Positions 1-7,637 of a stretch of 17,454 bases of DNA are shown here, one piece after another. Where the stretch lies: NCBI GenBank assembly GCA_002296885.1, contig DBIH01000015.1:1-17454 (forward strand), written 5' to 3'. Position 1 is the first letter of the stretch. Each line of letters opens with the position of its first letter. The position numbers were made by a program, and so were the translations under genes. The notes under the pieces are model-generated. The model was given only the letters and a program-made list of their open reading frames with translations, did not search any database and had not been told where the DNA came from. The DNA is from Flavobacterium sp. UBA807. GTDB lineage: Bacteria; Bacteroidota; Bacteroidia; Flavobacteriales; Flavobacteriaceae.

Positions 1-247
1 AATAATATTCTGTGTCATTTTTGGAATCATCAACCCATTTAAACTTAACCTTTTCCCCTGTTTTTTTTGAGGCAAGACGGGCATTTTCTTCAACATCATC
101 CCACACAAACGTAAAAAACTCCCCTCTTGAATTAACGTTATCAGCAAACCATTCCTGTAATCCAGAAGGTGTTGATATATATTGATAAAGCAATTGCGGT
201 GAAGAATTCAATGGGAATTCAAGTTCATAACGTATTTTACTATCCAT
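1..247 (-). CDS. START-like (AHSA1/SRPBCC-type) domain protein, 5' part only
   Basis: The ATG is the complement of 245-247 and 82 codons stay open to the window edge, so the C-terminus is missing. The translation begins MDSKIRYELEFPLNSSPQLL and continues with YQYISTPSGLQEWFADNV, then a stretch containing FTFVWDD. This is the pattern of a small cytoplasmic START-like protein that I recall as widespread in Flavobacteriia, with a hydrophobic-cavity fold and no settled substrate. It runs divergently from the tRNA and lies outside the mobile element, so it marks the host left flank. The family call rests on sequence pattern memory, not on a search. Confidence 0.75.
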   Translation of the reverse strand, partial: MDSKIRYELEFPLNSSPQLLYQYISTPSGLQEWFADNVNSRGEFFTFVWDDVEENARLASKKTGEKVKFKWVDDSKNDTEYY

Positions 248-333
248 GATTAGAACAAATTTTTTGGAAATATATAGAATATAAAGTCAATAAAAAAGTG
301 TTTTTAAAAAATAAAAAAAATAACTGCTTTAGC

Positions 334-364
334 TTTGGAACCATTGATATTAATTTTATATTTG
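334..364 (+). promoter_or_regulatory. Bacteroidetes-type promoter of the tRNA gene
   Basis: TTTG at 334-337 and TATATTTG at 357-364 match the Bacteroidetes -33 (TTTG) and -7 (TAnnTTTG) elements with a 19-bp spacer, which is the usual distance. Transcription would begin near 371, about 20 bases before the mature tRNA. The surrounding 248-392 is otherwise AT-rich spacer that must also hold the minus-strand promoter of the START-like gene; I found no clean match for that one. Confidence 0.7.
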
Positions 365-392
365 CACCCGCATTCAGGGAATGCTAAATAAT

Positions 393-466
393 GGCGAGGT
401 AGCTCAGTCGGTTAGAGCGCAGGATTCATAACCCTGAGGTCGGGAGTTCAAATCTCCCTCTCGCTA
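393..466 (+). tRNA. tRNA with CAT anticodon (Met, or Ile2 if lysidine-modified)
   Basis: The cloverleaf is complete. The acceptor arm GGCGAGG pairs with TCTCGCT, with G-U pairs at 1:72 and 7:66. The D arm is GCTC/GAGC, the anticodon loop is TTCATAA (anticodon CAT), the T arm is GGGAG-TTCAAAT-CTCCC, and the discriminator is A. CCA is not encoded. The anticodon stem CAGGA/CCCTG has an A-C opposition at 31:39. The bacterial initiator hallmark, a 1:72 mismatch, is absent because G1 faces U72, so elongator Met or tRNA-Ile2 is more likely. The gene is intact even though an element is inserted at its 3' end, because the element carries an identical copy of that end. Confidence 0.95.
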
Positions 467-472
467 CAAAAA
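424..472 (+). repeat. attL core: 49-bp direct repeat at the tRNA 3' end
   Basis: This copy is identical over 49 bases to 12680-12728. It begins in the anticodon stem/loop region of the tRNA, runs through the T arm and acceptor strand, and ends in a short A-run just past the gene. The crossover should lie within this segment, by analogy with other tRNA-targeting tyrosine recombinases that cut in the anticodon or T-loop region. Confidence 0.93.
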
Positions 473-488
473 TGAAGTCAAGAAAATC

Positions 489-519
489 AACGGTTTAGGT
501 ACTCTAAACCGTTTTTTTT
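489..519 (+). terminator. Rho-independent terminator supplied by the element
   Basis: A perfect 10-bp stem (489-498 AACGGTTTAG with 504-513) with a 5-base loop GTACT is followed by eight T residues at 512-519. It lies inside the element, just past attL, and so would end the tRNA transcript in the integrated state. The tRNA's apparent original terminator has been pushed to the far side of attR. The T-run touches the ATG at 520. Confidence 0.88.
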
Positions 520-1941
520 ATGTCTGAAATATTTTTACTTTTACAAAAAGTACACGATTTAGTACACGATTTAGAACACAATCCCCAAATTAATCAATTC
601 AAAAACCTGTTGAAACAGAAAGACTTTACCGCTCCGAAAATATTTACTGGTGGAGTAAATATCCTGCTTTGGAATCAACTTAACGAATCCGAAAAAGCGA
701 AAGCTTTATCAAAAAGTTGGTATATATATTATAGTTTTAGAGATGCAGAAACTGGCAAACTAAAAAGAATGCCAAACATCAAAGGCAATGTAAATAAGCT
801 AAAAACTAAAAAAGAAAGGGTTGAATACTTAAATGCAATGTGTGTTGCACTAGAATTTTTACTTGAAAAAGGTTTCAATCCCAATATTAGCAACAATATT
901 GAAGAGCTACTCGATAGAAAGCAATCCGAAACTTCAAAAGGGAAAAATACTAGCATTGCAATTCCTAAAGAAAACATTGCAATACCTACTAAAAACATTG
1001 TAATTCCAAGTAAAACAATTGCAATACCTAGTGAAAACATTGCAATACCCGAAATTCTATCAATTAAAGAAGCTTTTGAATTTGCATTAAACATAAAGAA
1101 GAACACAATCAGAGATACTTCATATAAAAACTTTGAATTAAGAGTTAGAAAATTCAGAAAGTCTTTGGATGAAAACAAACCAATAACTTTCATAACCAAA
1201 AAGGTTGTTAACGATTATCTGAATGACGTATTGGTCAATTCAAGTGCAAGGAACAGAAACAATACAAGAGCAGATTTAAGTTCATTATTTCAAGTTTTAG
1301 AAGACAATGAAATAATTGCAGATAACATAGTCAAAAAGATAAATGTTTTAAAGTCAAATCCTGAAAGAAATAAGACTTACACCTCTGAAATGCAGAAAGA
1401 TATTTATTCTTTTCTCGAAGAGAACGACAAGTTACTTTTACTATTCATAAAATTTGTGTCTTATAACTTTTTGAGACCAATCGAAGTTTGTGAATTGAGA
1501 ATTAAAGACATTGATTTAGTCGGCAAAAGGATTTATTTGAGAACAAAAAACAAAGTAGTAAAAATCAAAATCATACCTGAAATTTTGCTGAATGATTTAC
1601 CCGATTTATCAAATTTTGCCCCTGAAAGTTTTCTCTTTACTCCTACTGGCTATGGGCAAGATTGGGTTACAGAACCAAATAATAAAAGAGACTATTTCTC
1701 AAAACGATTTAAAGAAGTTGTAAAAACGCACTTTAACCTGAATAAAGATTACGGGATGTACAGTTTTAGGCACACTTTCATCACTAAACTGTATAGAGAA
1801 ATGCGAAAAACTAGCTCACAATTTGAAACTAAAAGCAAATTAATGTTAGTTACTGGGCATTCTACAATGACCGCTCTTGAAAAATATTTAAGAGATATTG
1901 ATGCAGAATTACCAGAGGATTATTCAAACTTACTTCGATAA
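520..1941 (+). CDS. int: Tyrosine recombinase / integrase of the element
   Basis: This 473-aa tyrosine site-specific recombinase should catalyse integration and excision at the tRNA att site. The catalytic set is visible: R319 (FLRPIEVCEL), a Lys in the following beta hairpin (TKNKVVKIKI), Y414-S-F-R417-H418 as the H-x-x-R box with Tyr in the first place, H447 in TGHST, and nucleophile Y456 in ALEKYLRD. The N-terminal third is Lys-rich and the SAM-like core-binding domain spans about residues 180-270. Between them is an unusual linker with five IAIP-type repeats, encoded by the 21-bp DNA array. The start at 520 is doubtful: it abuts a terminator T-run, and the next bases carry putative integrase-binding repeats, so translation may begin downstream. 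Its position beside attL fits its role. Confidence 0.95.
   Translation: MSEIFLLLQKVHDLVHDLEHNPQINQFKNLLKQKDFTAPKIFTGGVNILLWNQLNESEKAKALSKSWYIYYSFRDAETGKLKRMPNIKGNVNKLKTKKERVEYLNAMCVALEFLLEKGFNPNISNNIEELLDRKQSETSKGKNTSIAIPKENIAIPTKNIVIPSKTIAIPSENIAIPEILSIKEAFEFALNIKKNTIRDTSYKNFELRVRKFRKSLDENKPITFITKKVVNDYLNDVLVNSSARNRNNTRADLSSLFQVLEDNEIIADNIVKKINVLKSNPERNKTYTSEMQKDIYSFLEENDKLLLLFIKFVSYNFLRPIEVCELRIKDIDLVGKRIYLRTKNKVVKIKIIPEILLNDLPDLSNFAPESFLFTPTGYGQDWVTEPNNKRDYFSKRFKEVVKTHFNLNKDYGMYSFRHTFITKLYREMRKTSSQFETKSKLMLVTGHSTMTALEKYLRDIDAELPEDYSNLLR
550..585 (+). repeat. Left arm-type repeats, tandem 12-bp units
   Basis: GTACACGATTTA occurs twice back to back (550-561, 562-573), followed by a degenerate third unit GAACACAATCCC (574-585). 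The same unit recurs near the other end at 12611-12634. Short direct repeats at both ends of an integrating element are typical arm-type sites for the integrase N-terminal domain. Here they overlap the annotated start of int. The function is inferred. Confidence 0.6.
955..1046 (+). repeat. Iteron-like array: five ATTGCAAT octamers at 21-bp spacing
   Basis: The palindrome ATTGCAAT starts at 955, 976, 1018 and 1039, and as ATTGTAAT at 997, so all five sites are exactly 21 bp apart, two helical turns. Each is followed by an ACC/TCC-like tail and preceded by an A-rich run. The array is inside int and encodes the repeated IAIP linker. A related 11-bp array lies in the primase gene at 12091-12154. 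It could be a protein-binding array or a coding-repeat expansion. Confidence 0.7.
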
Positions 1942-2018
1942 GTAATTTGCTAAATTCTTACTAAAATCATAGTATTTTTCTATTATATTTACAGTTCAAT
2001 ATTAAATAAGAGCCTTTA

Positions 2019-4721
2019 ATGGAATTTAAGTTAGAAAACCTTAATTATCAAGACATCGCAATACAATCAGTAGTCAAAATTTTTGATGGTACTGATAAAA
2101 ATAATTTTGATAATTCTTGTATTGAGGGTATTCGTTCAAACACAACAAAACTTACAACTGTTGATATTGAAAATAACATTAAAAATGTATTACTGGAAAA
2201 CGGTATTTCAGAGGAAATTGCAAAGCTTTCAAATGACAGAGATATTTGCGTTGAAATGGAAACAGGAACAGGTAAAACACTTGTTTACATCAAAACTATT
2301 TTTGAACTTTTCAAAGAATACGGTTTTACAAAGTTTATAATTTTAGTTCCATCAGTTGCAATTCGTCAAAATATCATTGGAACATTTAAAGCGTTTGAAA
2401 GGCAACTCGAAAGCCTTTATGGTTTTAAACCCGATGCTTTTGAATATGACAGCAAAAAACTTCAAAAAGTTAGTCAGTTCATCGAGGAACAATATTCCCA
2501 AGTAATGATAATGACTTTGGCTTCTTTCAATTCAGAGGATAAAATTTTGAACCAAGCACAAAGGGAAGATTTATTTAACAATATTCCTTTTATTGAAGCC
2601 ATTGGCAAAACCAATCCAATAATTATAATGGACGAACCGCAAGAGGGAATGGATACCGACAATTCCATAACTCAAATTGCAAAGCTTAATCCATTATATA
2701 AAATTCGTTATTCGGCAACACATAAAGTCGTTAAGAATTTGATTTATAGATTAACCCCATACGACAGCTACAAAGAGGGTTTGGTTAAGAAAATTGAAGT
2801 ACTAACAGTAACCGAAAAAAATGACGAAGCAACTTTAAAAATTGAATTGGCTGACATACAATTTGGAAAGGGAGACCCAAAAGTAAAATTGAAAGCATGG
2901 CATTTAAGTAAAACATCTAACAAAATCGAATTTAAAGTTAGTGGTTGGCTTTGCAATGGAGATAATTTGGGAGAAAAAACAAATAACCCTAGTTATTTGA
3001 ATTATACAATTTCCAACATCAACAAAAGTTTAAAGACTGGAAAATGGACTGTTACCTTTTCTAATGGTGCAGAAATTTTAGAGAAACAAATTTCAGGAAC
3101 GTTAGAGAATATTTGGGCATTGCAAATAGAGTGGTTAATACATAGACATTTTGCAAAATCACAAAAATTAGCTCCCAAAGAAATAAAATGTTTGTCGCTT
3201 ATATTTATTGACCGAGTGGCAAACTACATTGGAGAGACACCAATTATCAAAAATCTTTTTGTAGAAAAATACAAAGCGGTTTATCCTGAATATCACAATG
3301 GAAACACTCCAACTGATGAACATATACAAAGTGTTCAAGGTTATTATTTCGCACAAAAATCAAGTGGCGAATTTGCAGACAATGAGGGTGGTGTAAAAGA
3401 ACAAGCCAAAATTTATGAATTGATATTAAAAGGAAAAGAGGAATTATTAACCTTGTCTAATCCTGTTCAATTTGTGTTTTCACACTCGGCTTTGGGAGTT
3501 GGTTGGGATAATCCAAATGTTTTCAACATTGCAACACTTAACAATTCCTATTCTGAAACCAAAAAGCGTCAAGAAATTGGTAGAGGTTTGCGTATTTGTG
3601 TTAATCAAAAAGGACAAAGAGTTTACGATGCAATTGATGTCGATGATAGTGAACGTATAAACCAACTCACAGTCATTCCAAATGAAACCTATGAAACATT
3701 TGTAACACAATACCAAGAAGAAATTAAATCGGTTTATGGCACTACTAATGCAGGTGCAGGAATGACACACAACCATAAAGGCATTCAAACTGATGAAGTA
3801 AAATTCAAACGAAATACAAATGAAAGTATTGACAAAGCTTTCAGAAAATATTGGAGTGCTTTAGCCAAAAAAACAGAATACACAGTCAATTTTGATGAAG
3901 AGCGTTTAATTGAAAGTGCCGTTGAGGAAATCAATAAAATTACAATTCCTGATTTTGTAATTGAAGCATCTAGCTTTTTAATTGATTCAATCAATGAAGA
4001 GGGAAAACAAGATACTTTTCAAGGTTCGGAAAATGTAAAACAAAAAACAAATTTCACTCCACTAGATTTAATTGAAGAGTTAAGTGAAAATACTGGATTA
4101 AGTTATGCTTCAATGTTCAAAATATTTGAGCAATTGAGTAATCTTAAAGAAGTGGTTAAAAATCCACCTAGATTCATTCACGAAGCTTCCGCAATCATTC
4201 GCAACGCTGAACTAGATGAAATGATTAGAGGATTAAACTATGAATTAACCGGAGAAAGTTTCCCTTTTGAGTTTAATGATTTTGTCAAAAACATTTCCGA
4301 CAAAGGGTACGTTGCAACCCCTAATAAAGGTGTCTTCGACAAAATGCTAATTGATAGTGATGTAGAAAAAAAGTTCTCTTTGGATGCCGATAAAGATGTA
4401 GAAGTAGTTTGTTTTTTGAAACTGCCAAGTTGGTATAAAATAAAAACACCTATTGGAGACTATGAACCCGATTTTGGTTTAGTAATGAAACGCAAAAACC
4501 TAAAAGACGGCAATGAAAATGAGTTTTATTTTGTAATTGAAACCAAAGGAACTAACGACATCAATGACAAAAAAGCTTTAAAAGAAAGTGAGATTTACAA
4601 AATAAAATGTGCTATTAAGCATTTTGAAAAATTAGGATTAGAAGTACAATACAAAGCTCCAGTAAAAGAGTATAGTTATTTCAAAACCGAAGCAGATAAA
4701 ACAATTAATTCTATTATCTAA
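2019..4721 (+). CDS. res: Type III restriction enzyme, Res subunit (SF2 helicase plus PD-(D/E)XK nuclease)
   Basis: This 900-aa protein is the translocase/endonuclease of a type III restriction system; it would act with Mod on unmodified DNA. The helicase part has Walker A METGTGKT (K86), a DEAH-like box DEPQ at 205-208, and motif VI QEIGRGLR at 518-525. The C-terminal nuclease shows PD (D818) and E841-T-K843 (VIETKG), so the catalytic set is intact. A stretch at roughly 270-370 (KAWHLSKTSN... to ...ALQIEWLIHRHF) separates the helicase lobes. The order res before mod is the reverse of the usual type III operon. It begins 77 bp after int; no strong promoter match is visible there, only a weak TATATTTA at 1984-1991. 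Confidence 0.93.
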   Translation: MEFKLENLNYQDIAIQSVVKIFDGTDKNNFDNSCIEGIRSNTTKLTTVDIENNIKNVLLENGISEEIAKLSNDRDICVEMETGTGKTLVYIKTIFELFKEYGFTKFIILVPSVAIRQNIIGTFKAFERQLESLYGFKPDAFEYDSKKLQKVSQFIEEQYSQVMIMTLASFNSEDKILNQAQREDLFNNIPFIEAIGKTNPIIIMDEPQEGMDTDNSITQIAKLNPLYKIRYSATHKVVKNLIYRLTPYDSYKEGLVKKIEVLTVTEKNDEATLKIELADIQFGKGDPKVKLKAWHLSKTSNKIEFKVSGWLCNGDNLGEKTNNPSYLNYTISNINKSLKTGKWTVTFSNGAEILEKQISGTLENIWALQIEWLIHRHFAKSQKLAPKEIKCLSLIFIDRVANYIGETPIIKNLFVEKYKAVYPEYHNGNTPTDEHIQSVQGYYFAQKSSGEFADNEGGVKEQAKIYELILKGKEELLTLSNPVQFVFSHSALGVGWDNPNVFNIATLNNSYSETKKRQEIGRGLRICVNQKGQRVYDAIDVDDSERINQLTVIPNETYETFVTQYQEEIKSVYGTTNAGAGMTHNHKGIQTDEVKFKRNTNESIDKAFRKYWSALAKKTEYTVNFDEERLIESAVEEINKITIPDFVIEASSFLIDSINEEGKQDTFQGSENVKQKTNFTPLDLIEELSENTGLSYASMFKIFEQLSNLKEVVKNPPRFIHEASAIIRNAELDEMIRGLNYELTGESFPFEFNDFVKNISDKGYVATPNKGVFDKMLIDSDVEKKFSLDADKDVEVVCFLKLPSWYKIKTPIGDYEPDFGLVMKRKNLKDGNENEFYFVIETKGTNDINDKKALKESEIYKIKCAIKHFEKLGLEVQYKAPVKEYSYFKTEADKTINSII

Positions 4722-4726
4722 AAAAC

Positions 4727-4752
4727 ACCATTTTCCCGACATCAGGAAAATG
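4727..4752 (+). repeat. Hairpin-forming copy of an internal dinD segment
   Basis: In the 65-bp res-dinD gap, CATTTTCC (4729-4736) and GGAAAATG (4745-4752) form a perfect 8-bp inverted repeat with an 8-base loop. The 26 bases at 4727-4752 match 4974-4999 inside dinD at 25 of 26 positions. No T-run follows, so it is not a standard terminator. It may be an operator, an RNA element or a duplication scar. Confidence 0.65.
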
Positions 4753-4786
4753 ATAAAAATATATTTTAACTAAAACTTTTGTAATT

Positions 4787-5626
4787 ATGAAAAGTGAAGA
4801 AATTATGGCGTTGTTTCAACAATTTGAAGCAGTTGCGTCTGAATTGGAGGGTATCGAATGTTGGAGTGCAAGAGAATTGCAAAAGCTATTAGGATATAGT
4901 AAATGGGAAAACTTTGAAAACGTTATCCAAAAAGCAAAAGATGCTTGCAATAATGCAGGCGAAGATATAAACAACCATTTTCCCGACATCAAGAAAATGG
5001 TTTCTATTGGTTCTGAAACCGAAAGAGCAATTGATGACATTGCTTTAACTCGTTATGCTTGTTATTTGATTGCTCAAAATGGTGACAGCAGAAAAGAAGA
5101 AATTGCTTTTGCACAAAACTATTTTGCCGTTCAAACCCGTAGAGCTGAAATCATTGAACAACGTTTATTAGAATTTGAGCGTGTTAAAGCGAGAGAGAAA
5201 TTAACCCAAACTGAAAAACAACTTTCAGGGATTTTATTTGAGCGTGGGGTTGACAGCAAAGGTTTTGGATTAATCCGTTCCAAAGGCGACCAAGCATTAT
5301 TCAAATTGTCTACCATTCAATTGAAAAAGAAAATGGGAGTTCCTGACAACAGACCTGTTGCAGACTTTCTTCCTACTATAAGTATAAAAGCGAAAGACCT
5401 AGCTGCCGAAATGACTGGATTAAATGTGCAAAGCAAGGACTTGAAAGGGATAACGAAAATAGAAAATGAACACGTTGAAAATAATAAGGCAGTTAGAAAA
5501 ATGCTAACACAAAGAGGGATTGTTCCAGAGAATTTACCTCCTGCCGAAGATGTTAAAAAGATTCAACGCAAATTAGATGGAGACGATAAGAAAATATTGA
5601 AAGATTCAAAGAAACCAAAAAAATAA
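4787..5626 (+). CDS. dinD: DinD-like protein (DNA damage-inducible protein D family, BRO-N type)
   Basis: The 279-aa length is close to E. coli DinD (about 274 aa). Family segments are recognisable: WSARELQKLLGYSKWENF near the N-terminus (BRO-type DNA-binding region), then NNHFPDIKKMV, then DIALTRYACYLIAQNGDSRK and the following FAQNYFAVQTRRAE. The C-terminus is Lys-rich. E. coli DinD is SOS-induced and is reported to affect RecA filaments; the role here is unknown. The gene sits between res and mod, and its stop codon is immediately followed by the mod ATG, so the two are almost certainly co-transcribed and translationally linked. Part of its conserved HFPDIKKM coding region is duplicated just upstream of its own start. 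Confidence 0.88.
   Translation: MKSEEIMALFQQFEAVASELEGIECWSARELQKLLGYSKWENFENVIQKAKDACNNAGEDINNHFPDIKKMVSIGSETERAIDDIALTRYACYLIAQNGDSRKEEIAFAQNYFAVQTRRAEIIEQRLLEFERVKAREKLTQTEKQLSGILFERGVDSKGFGLIRSKGDQALFKLSTIQLKKKMGVPDNRPVADFLPTISIKAKDLAAEMTGLNVQSKDLKGITKIENEHVENNKAVRKMLTQRGIVPENLPPAEDVKKIQRKLDGDDKKILKDSKKPKK
4974..4999 (+). repeat. Second copy of the 26-bp res-dinD gap repeat, inside dinD
   Basis: This segment differs from 4727-4752 by one base (A for G) and can still form a 7-bp hairpin CATTTTC/GAAAATG. It encodes the conserved NHFPDIKKM part of DinD, so the coding copy is presumably the original and the intergenic one the duplicate. Confidence 0.65.
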
Positions 5627-7627
5627 ATGGAAAGCATAAACGACTTCATGCCAAACAGCAACGATTGGAACAACGAACGTTTGCAAACCTTAAAACAACT
5701 ATACCCTGATTGGTTTACCAGTGAGGGTAATTTGAATATTGATGAAATTAAAAAAGCGGTTAATCCTGAACTGGTTAATGAAACCGAACGTTATGAATTT
5801 CGTTGGTTCGGCAAAAGCCAAGCCAAACGCAATGCGTTCACGCCTAGTAATGCAACGTTAGTTTTTGATGAAGACCGAAGCGTTAATCCAAGCAATAGTG
5901 AAAACCTCATTATTGAAGGGGAAAATCTCGAAGTTTTAAAACTGTTAAGTGGCAGTTACCGTGAAAAAATAAAGTGCATTTATATTGACCCTCCATACAA
6001 CACGGGTAAAGATTTTGTGTACAGTGATAATTTTACCCAAGAGAAACGTGCCTACTGGGAAAATTCAGAATACATTGAAAACGGGATAAAAATTGATACA
6101 AATACCGAGAATGATGGGCGTTATCATTCAAACTGGTTAAATATGATGTACTCTCGTTTAATAATCGCTAGGCAATTACTGAAAGATGATGGTGTAGTTT
6201 TCATATCTATAGATGATAATGAGGTACATAATTTGAGAAAACTTTGTGATGATGTATTTGGCGTTGAAAATTTTGTTGGTCAAATGATTTGGACTGGAGG
6301 GAGAAAAAATGATAGCAAATTTATATCAACTTCACACGAATACATAATTGCTTATTCTAAAAATTTAGAAGTTCAAAAATCGAAAATTGGGCAATGGAGA
6401 ATTAAAAAGAAAGGTTTAGAAGAAATCTATTCTAAGTATGAAAGTCTATTAAAAAAATACAAATCAGATGTAAAACAAATAGAAATTGAACTTAAAGAAT
6501 GGTTTAAAGGACTTCCAAATTCTAATCCTTCAAAAGCTCACAAACATTATTCATCTGTTGATGAAAATGGAATCTATTTTCCTGATAATATTTCTTGGCC
6601 TGGCGGTGGAGGCCCGACTTATGAAGTACTTCATCCAAAAACAAAAAAACCTGTTATCGTTCCTTCAAGAGGTTGGCTATATTCTAGTCCTGAAAAAATG
6701 AACGAAATGATTTTAATGAACAAAGTGCATTTTGGCGAAGATGAAAATTCTGTACCATGCTTAAAATCATACCTTAAAGACCGTGAATATCAAGTCCCTT
6801 TTAGTGTTTTCTATCAAGATGGTAGAGCATCAACGAAAAGGTTAAGAAAAATAATGGGTGAAGATGTTTTTGAACATCCAAAAGATGAAAAAGTCTTGTC
6901 TGAACTTATCGAATTTTGCACAACTAAAGGCGATATAGTCTTGGATTTTTTTGGTGGCTCTGGAACAACTGGTCATGCAGTCTTGGAACTAAATAATTCA
7001 AATGATAATAACCTTAATTTTATTTTGGTTCAGATTCCCGAAGCAATTGACGAAAAAAGTATAGCATTCAAAGCAGGATATAAAAAAATAAGTGATATTA
7101 CTATTGAGCGCAACAAAAGAGTTGTTCAAAATATTATCAAAGAAAAAGAAACCCAACAACCTGATTTATTCACAGGCGATAAAAAAGAAGATGCCTTGCA
7201 AGGGCTAGGGTTTAAAGTGTTCAAATTGCAAAAGTCAAATTTCCCAAGAGTAGATTTTGCACCTGACCCTGAAAAAACAGAAGAAGAAAACATTGAATTA
7301 CTCAAAACCTACATTGCAAACAAAGAATTGCAATTGGTTAATGCGTTCAACAAACCAGAGCTCATTACCGAAATATTACTGAAAAACGGCTTTAATCTTA
7401 ATTACAAACTAGTTTTGCAAACCCAGTTTGCAAGCAATGAGATACACTTTGCAAGTGATGGCGAAAAAGAAACTTTGATTTGCCTTGACGTGGTTATCAA
7501 TCCTGAAACAGTTGACTATTTCAAAAACAATACTGATAAAAAGTTCATTTGCTTGGAAAGAGCATTAGATACCACCAAAAAATATAACTTAAAACATTAT
7601 TTGAAAGAAAATTTTAACGCATTTTAA
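5627..7627 (+). CDS. mod: Type III DNA methyltransferase, Mod subunit (beta-class, probably N6-adenine)
   Basis: This 666-aa protein should methylate adenine in the system's recognition site and supply DNA specificity to Res. Motif IV DPPYNTG is at 121-127 and motif I DFFGGSGTTGHA begins at 440. This order (IV before I) is the beta class usual for type III Mod. The segment between, about residues 215-430, is the expected target-recognition region. Its DNA (about 6280-6850) looks poorer in C and different in codon flavour from the flanking conserved parts, as expected when recognition domains are exchanged. The ATG follows the dinD stop with no gap. No frameshift or missing motif is seen. Confidence 0.94.
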   Translation: MESINDFMPNSNDWNNERLQTLKQLYPDWFTSEGNLNIDEIKKAVNPELVNETERYEFRWFGKSQAKRNAFTPSNATLVFDEDRSVNPSNSENLIIEGENLEVLKLLSGSYREKIKCIYIDPPYNTGKDFVYSDNFTQEKRAYWENSEYIENGIKIDTNTENDGRYHSNWLNMMYSRLIIARQLLKDDGVVFISIDDNEVHNLRKLCDDVFGVENFVGQMIWTGGRKNDSKFISTSHEYIIAYSKNLEVQKSKIGQWRIKKKGLEEIYSKYESLLKKYKSDVKQIEIELKEWFKGLPNSNPSKAHKHYSSVDENGIYFPDNISWPGGGGPTYEVLHPKTKKPVIVPSRGWLYSSPEKMNEMILMNKVHFGEDENSVPCLKSYLKDREYQVPFSVFYQDGRASTKRLRKIMGEDVFEHPKDEKVLSELIEFCTTKGDIVLDFFGGSGTTGHAVLELNNSNDNNLNFILVQIPEAIDEKSIAFKAGYKKISDITIERNKRVVQNIIKEKETQQPDLFTGDKKEDALQGLGFKVFKLQKSNFPRVDFAPDPEKTEEENIELLKTYIANKELQLVNAFNKPELITEILLKNGFNLNYKLVLQTQFASNEIHFASDGEKETLICLDVVINPETVDYFKNNTDKKFICLERALDTTKKYNLKHYLKENFNAF

Positions 7628-7637
7628 ACACACAACT

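Noticed and set aside
955..1046. Octamer array as a CRISPR-like structure
   Set aside because: Units are 21 bp with no unique spacers of constant length and there are no cas genes; an iteron-like or coding-repeat origin fits better.
729..1199. Hydrophobic minus-strand frame opposite int
   Set aside because: The plus strand has an intact integrase with all catalytic residues; the minus frame repeats hydrophobic words only because it is the complement of the octamer array.
1942..2018. Promoter in the int-res gap
   Set aside because: TATATTTA and TATTTTTC resemble the -7 box with the last base wrong, and no TTTG lies at the right distance; not strong enough to list.
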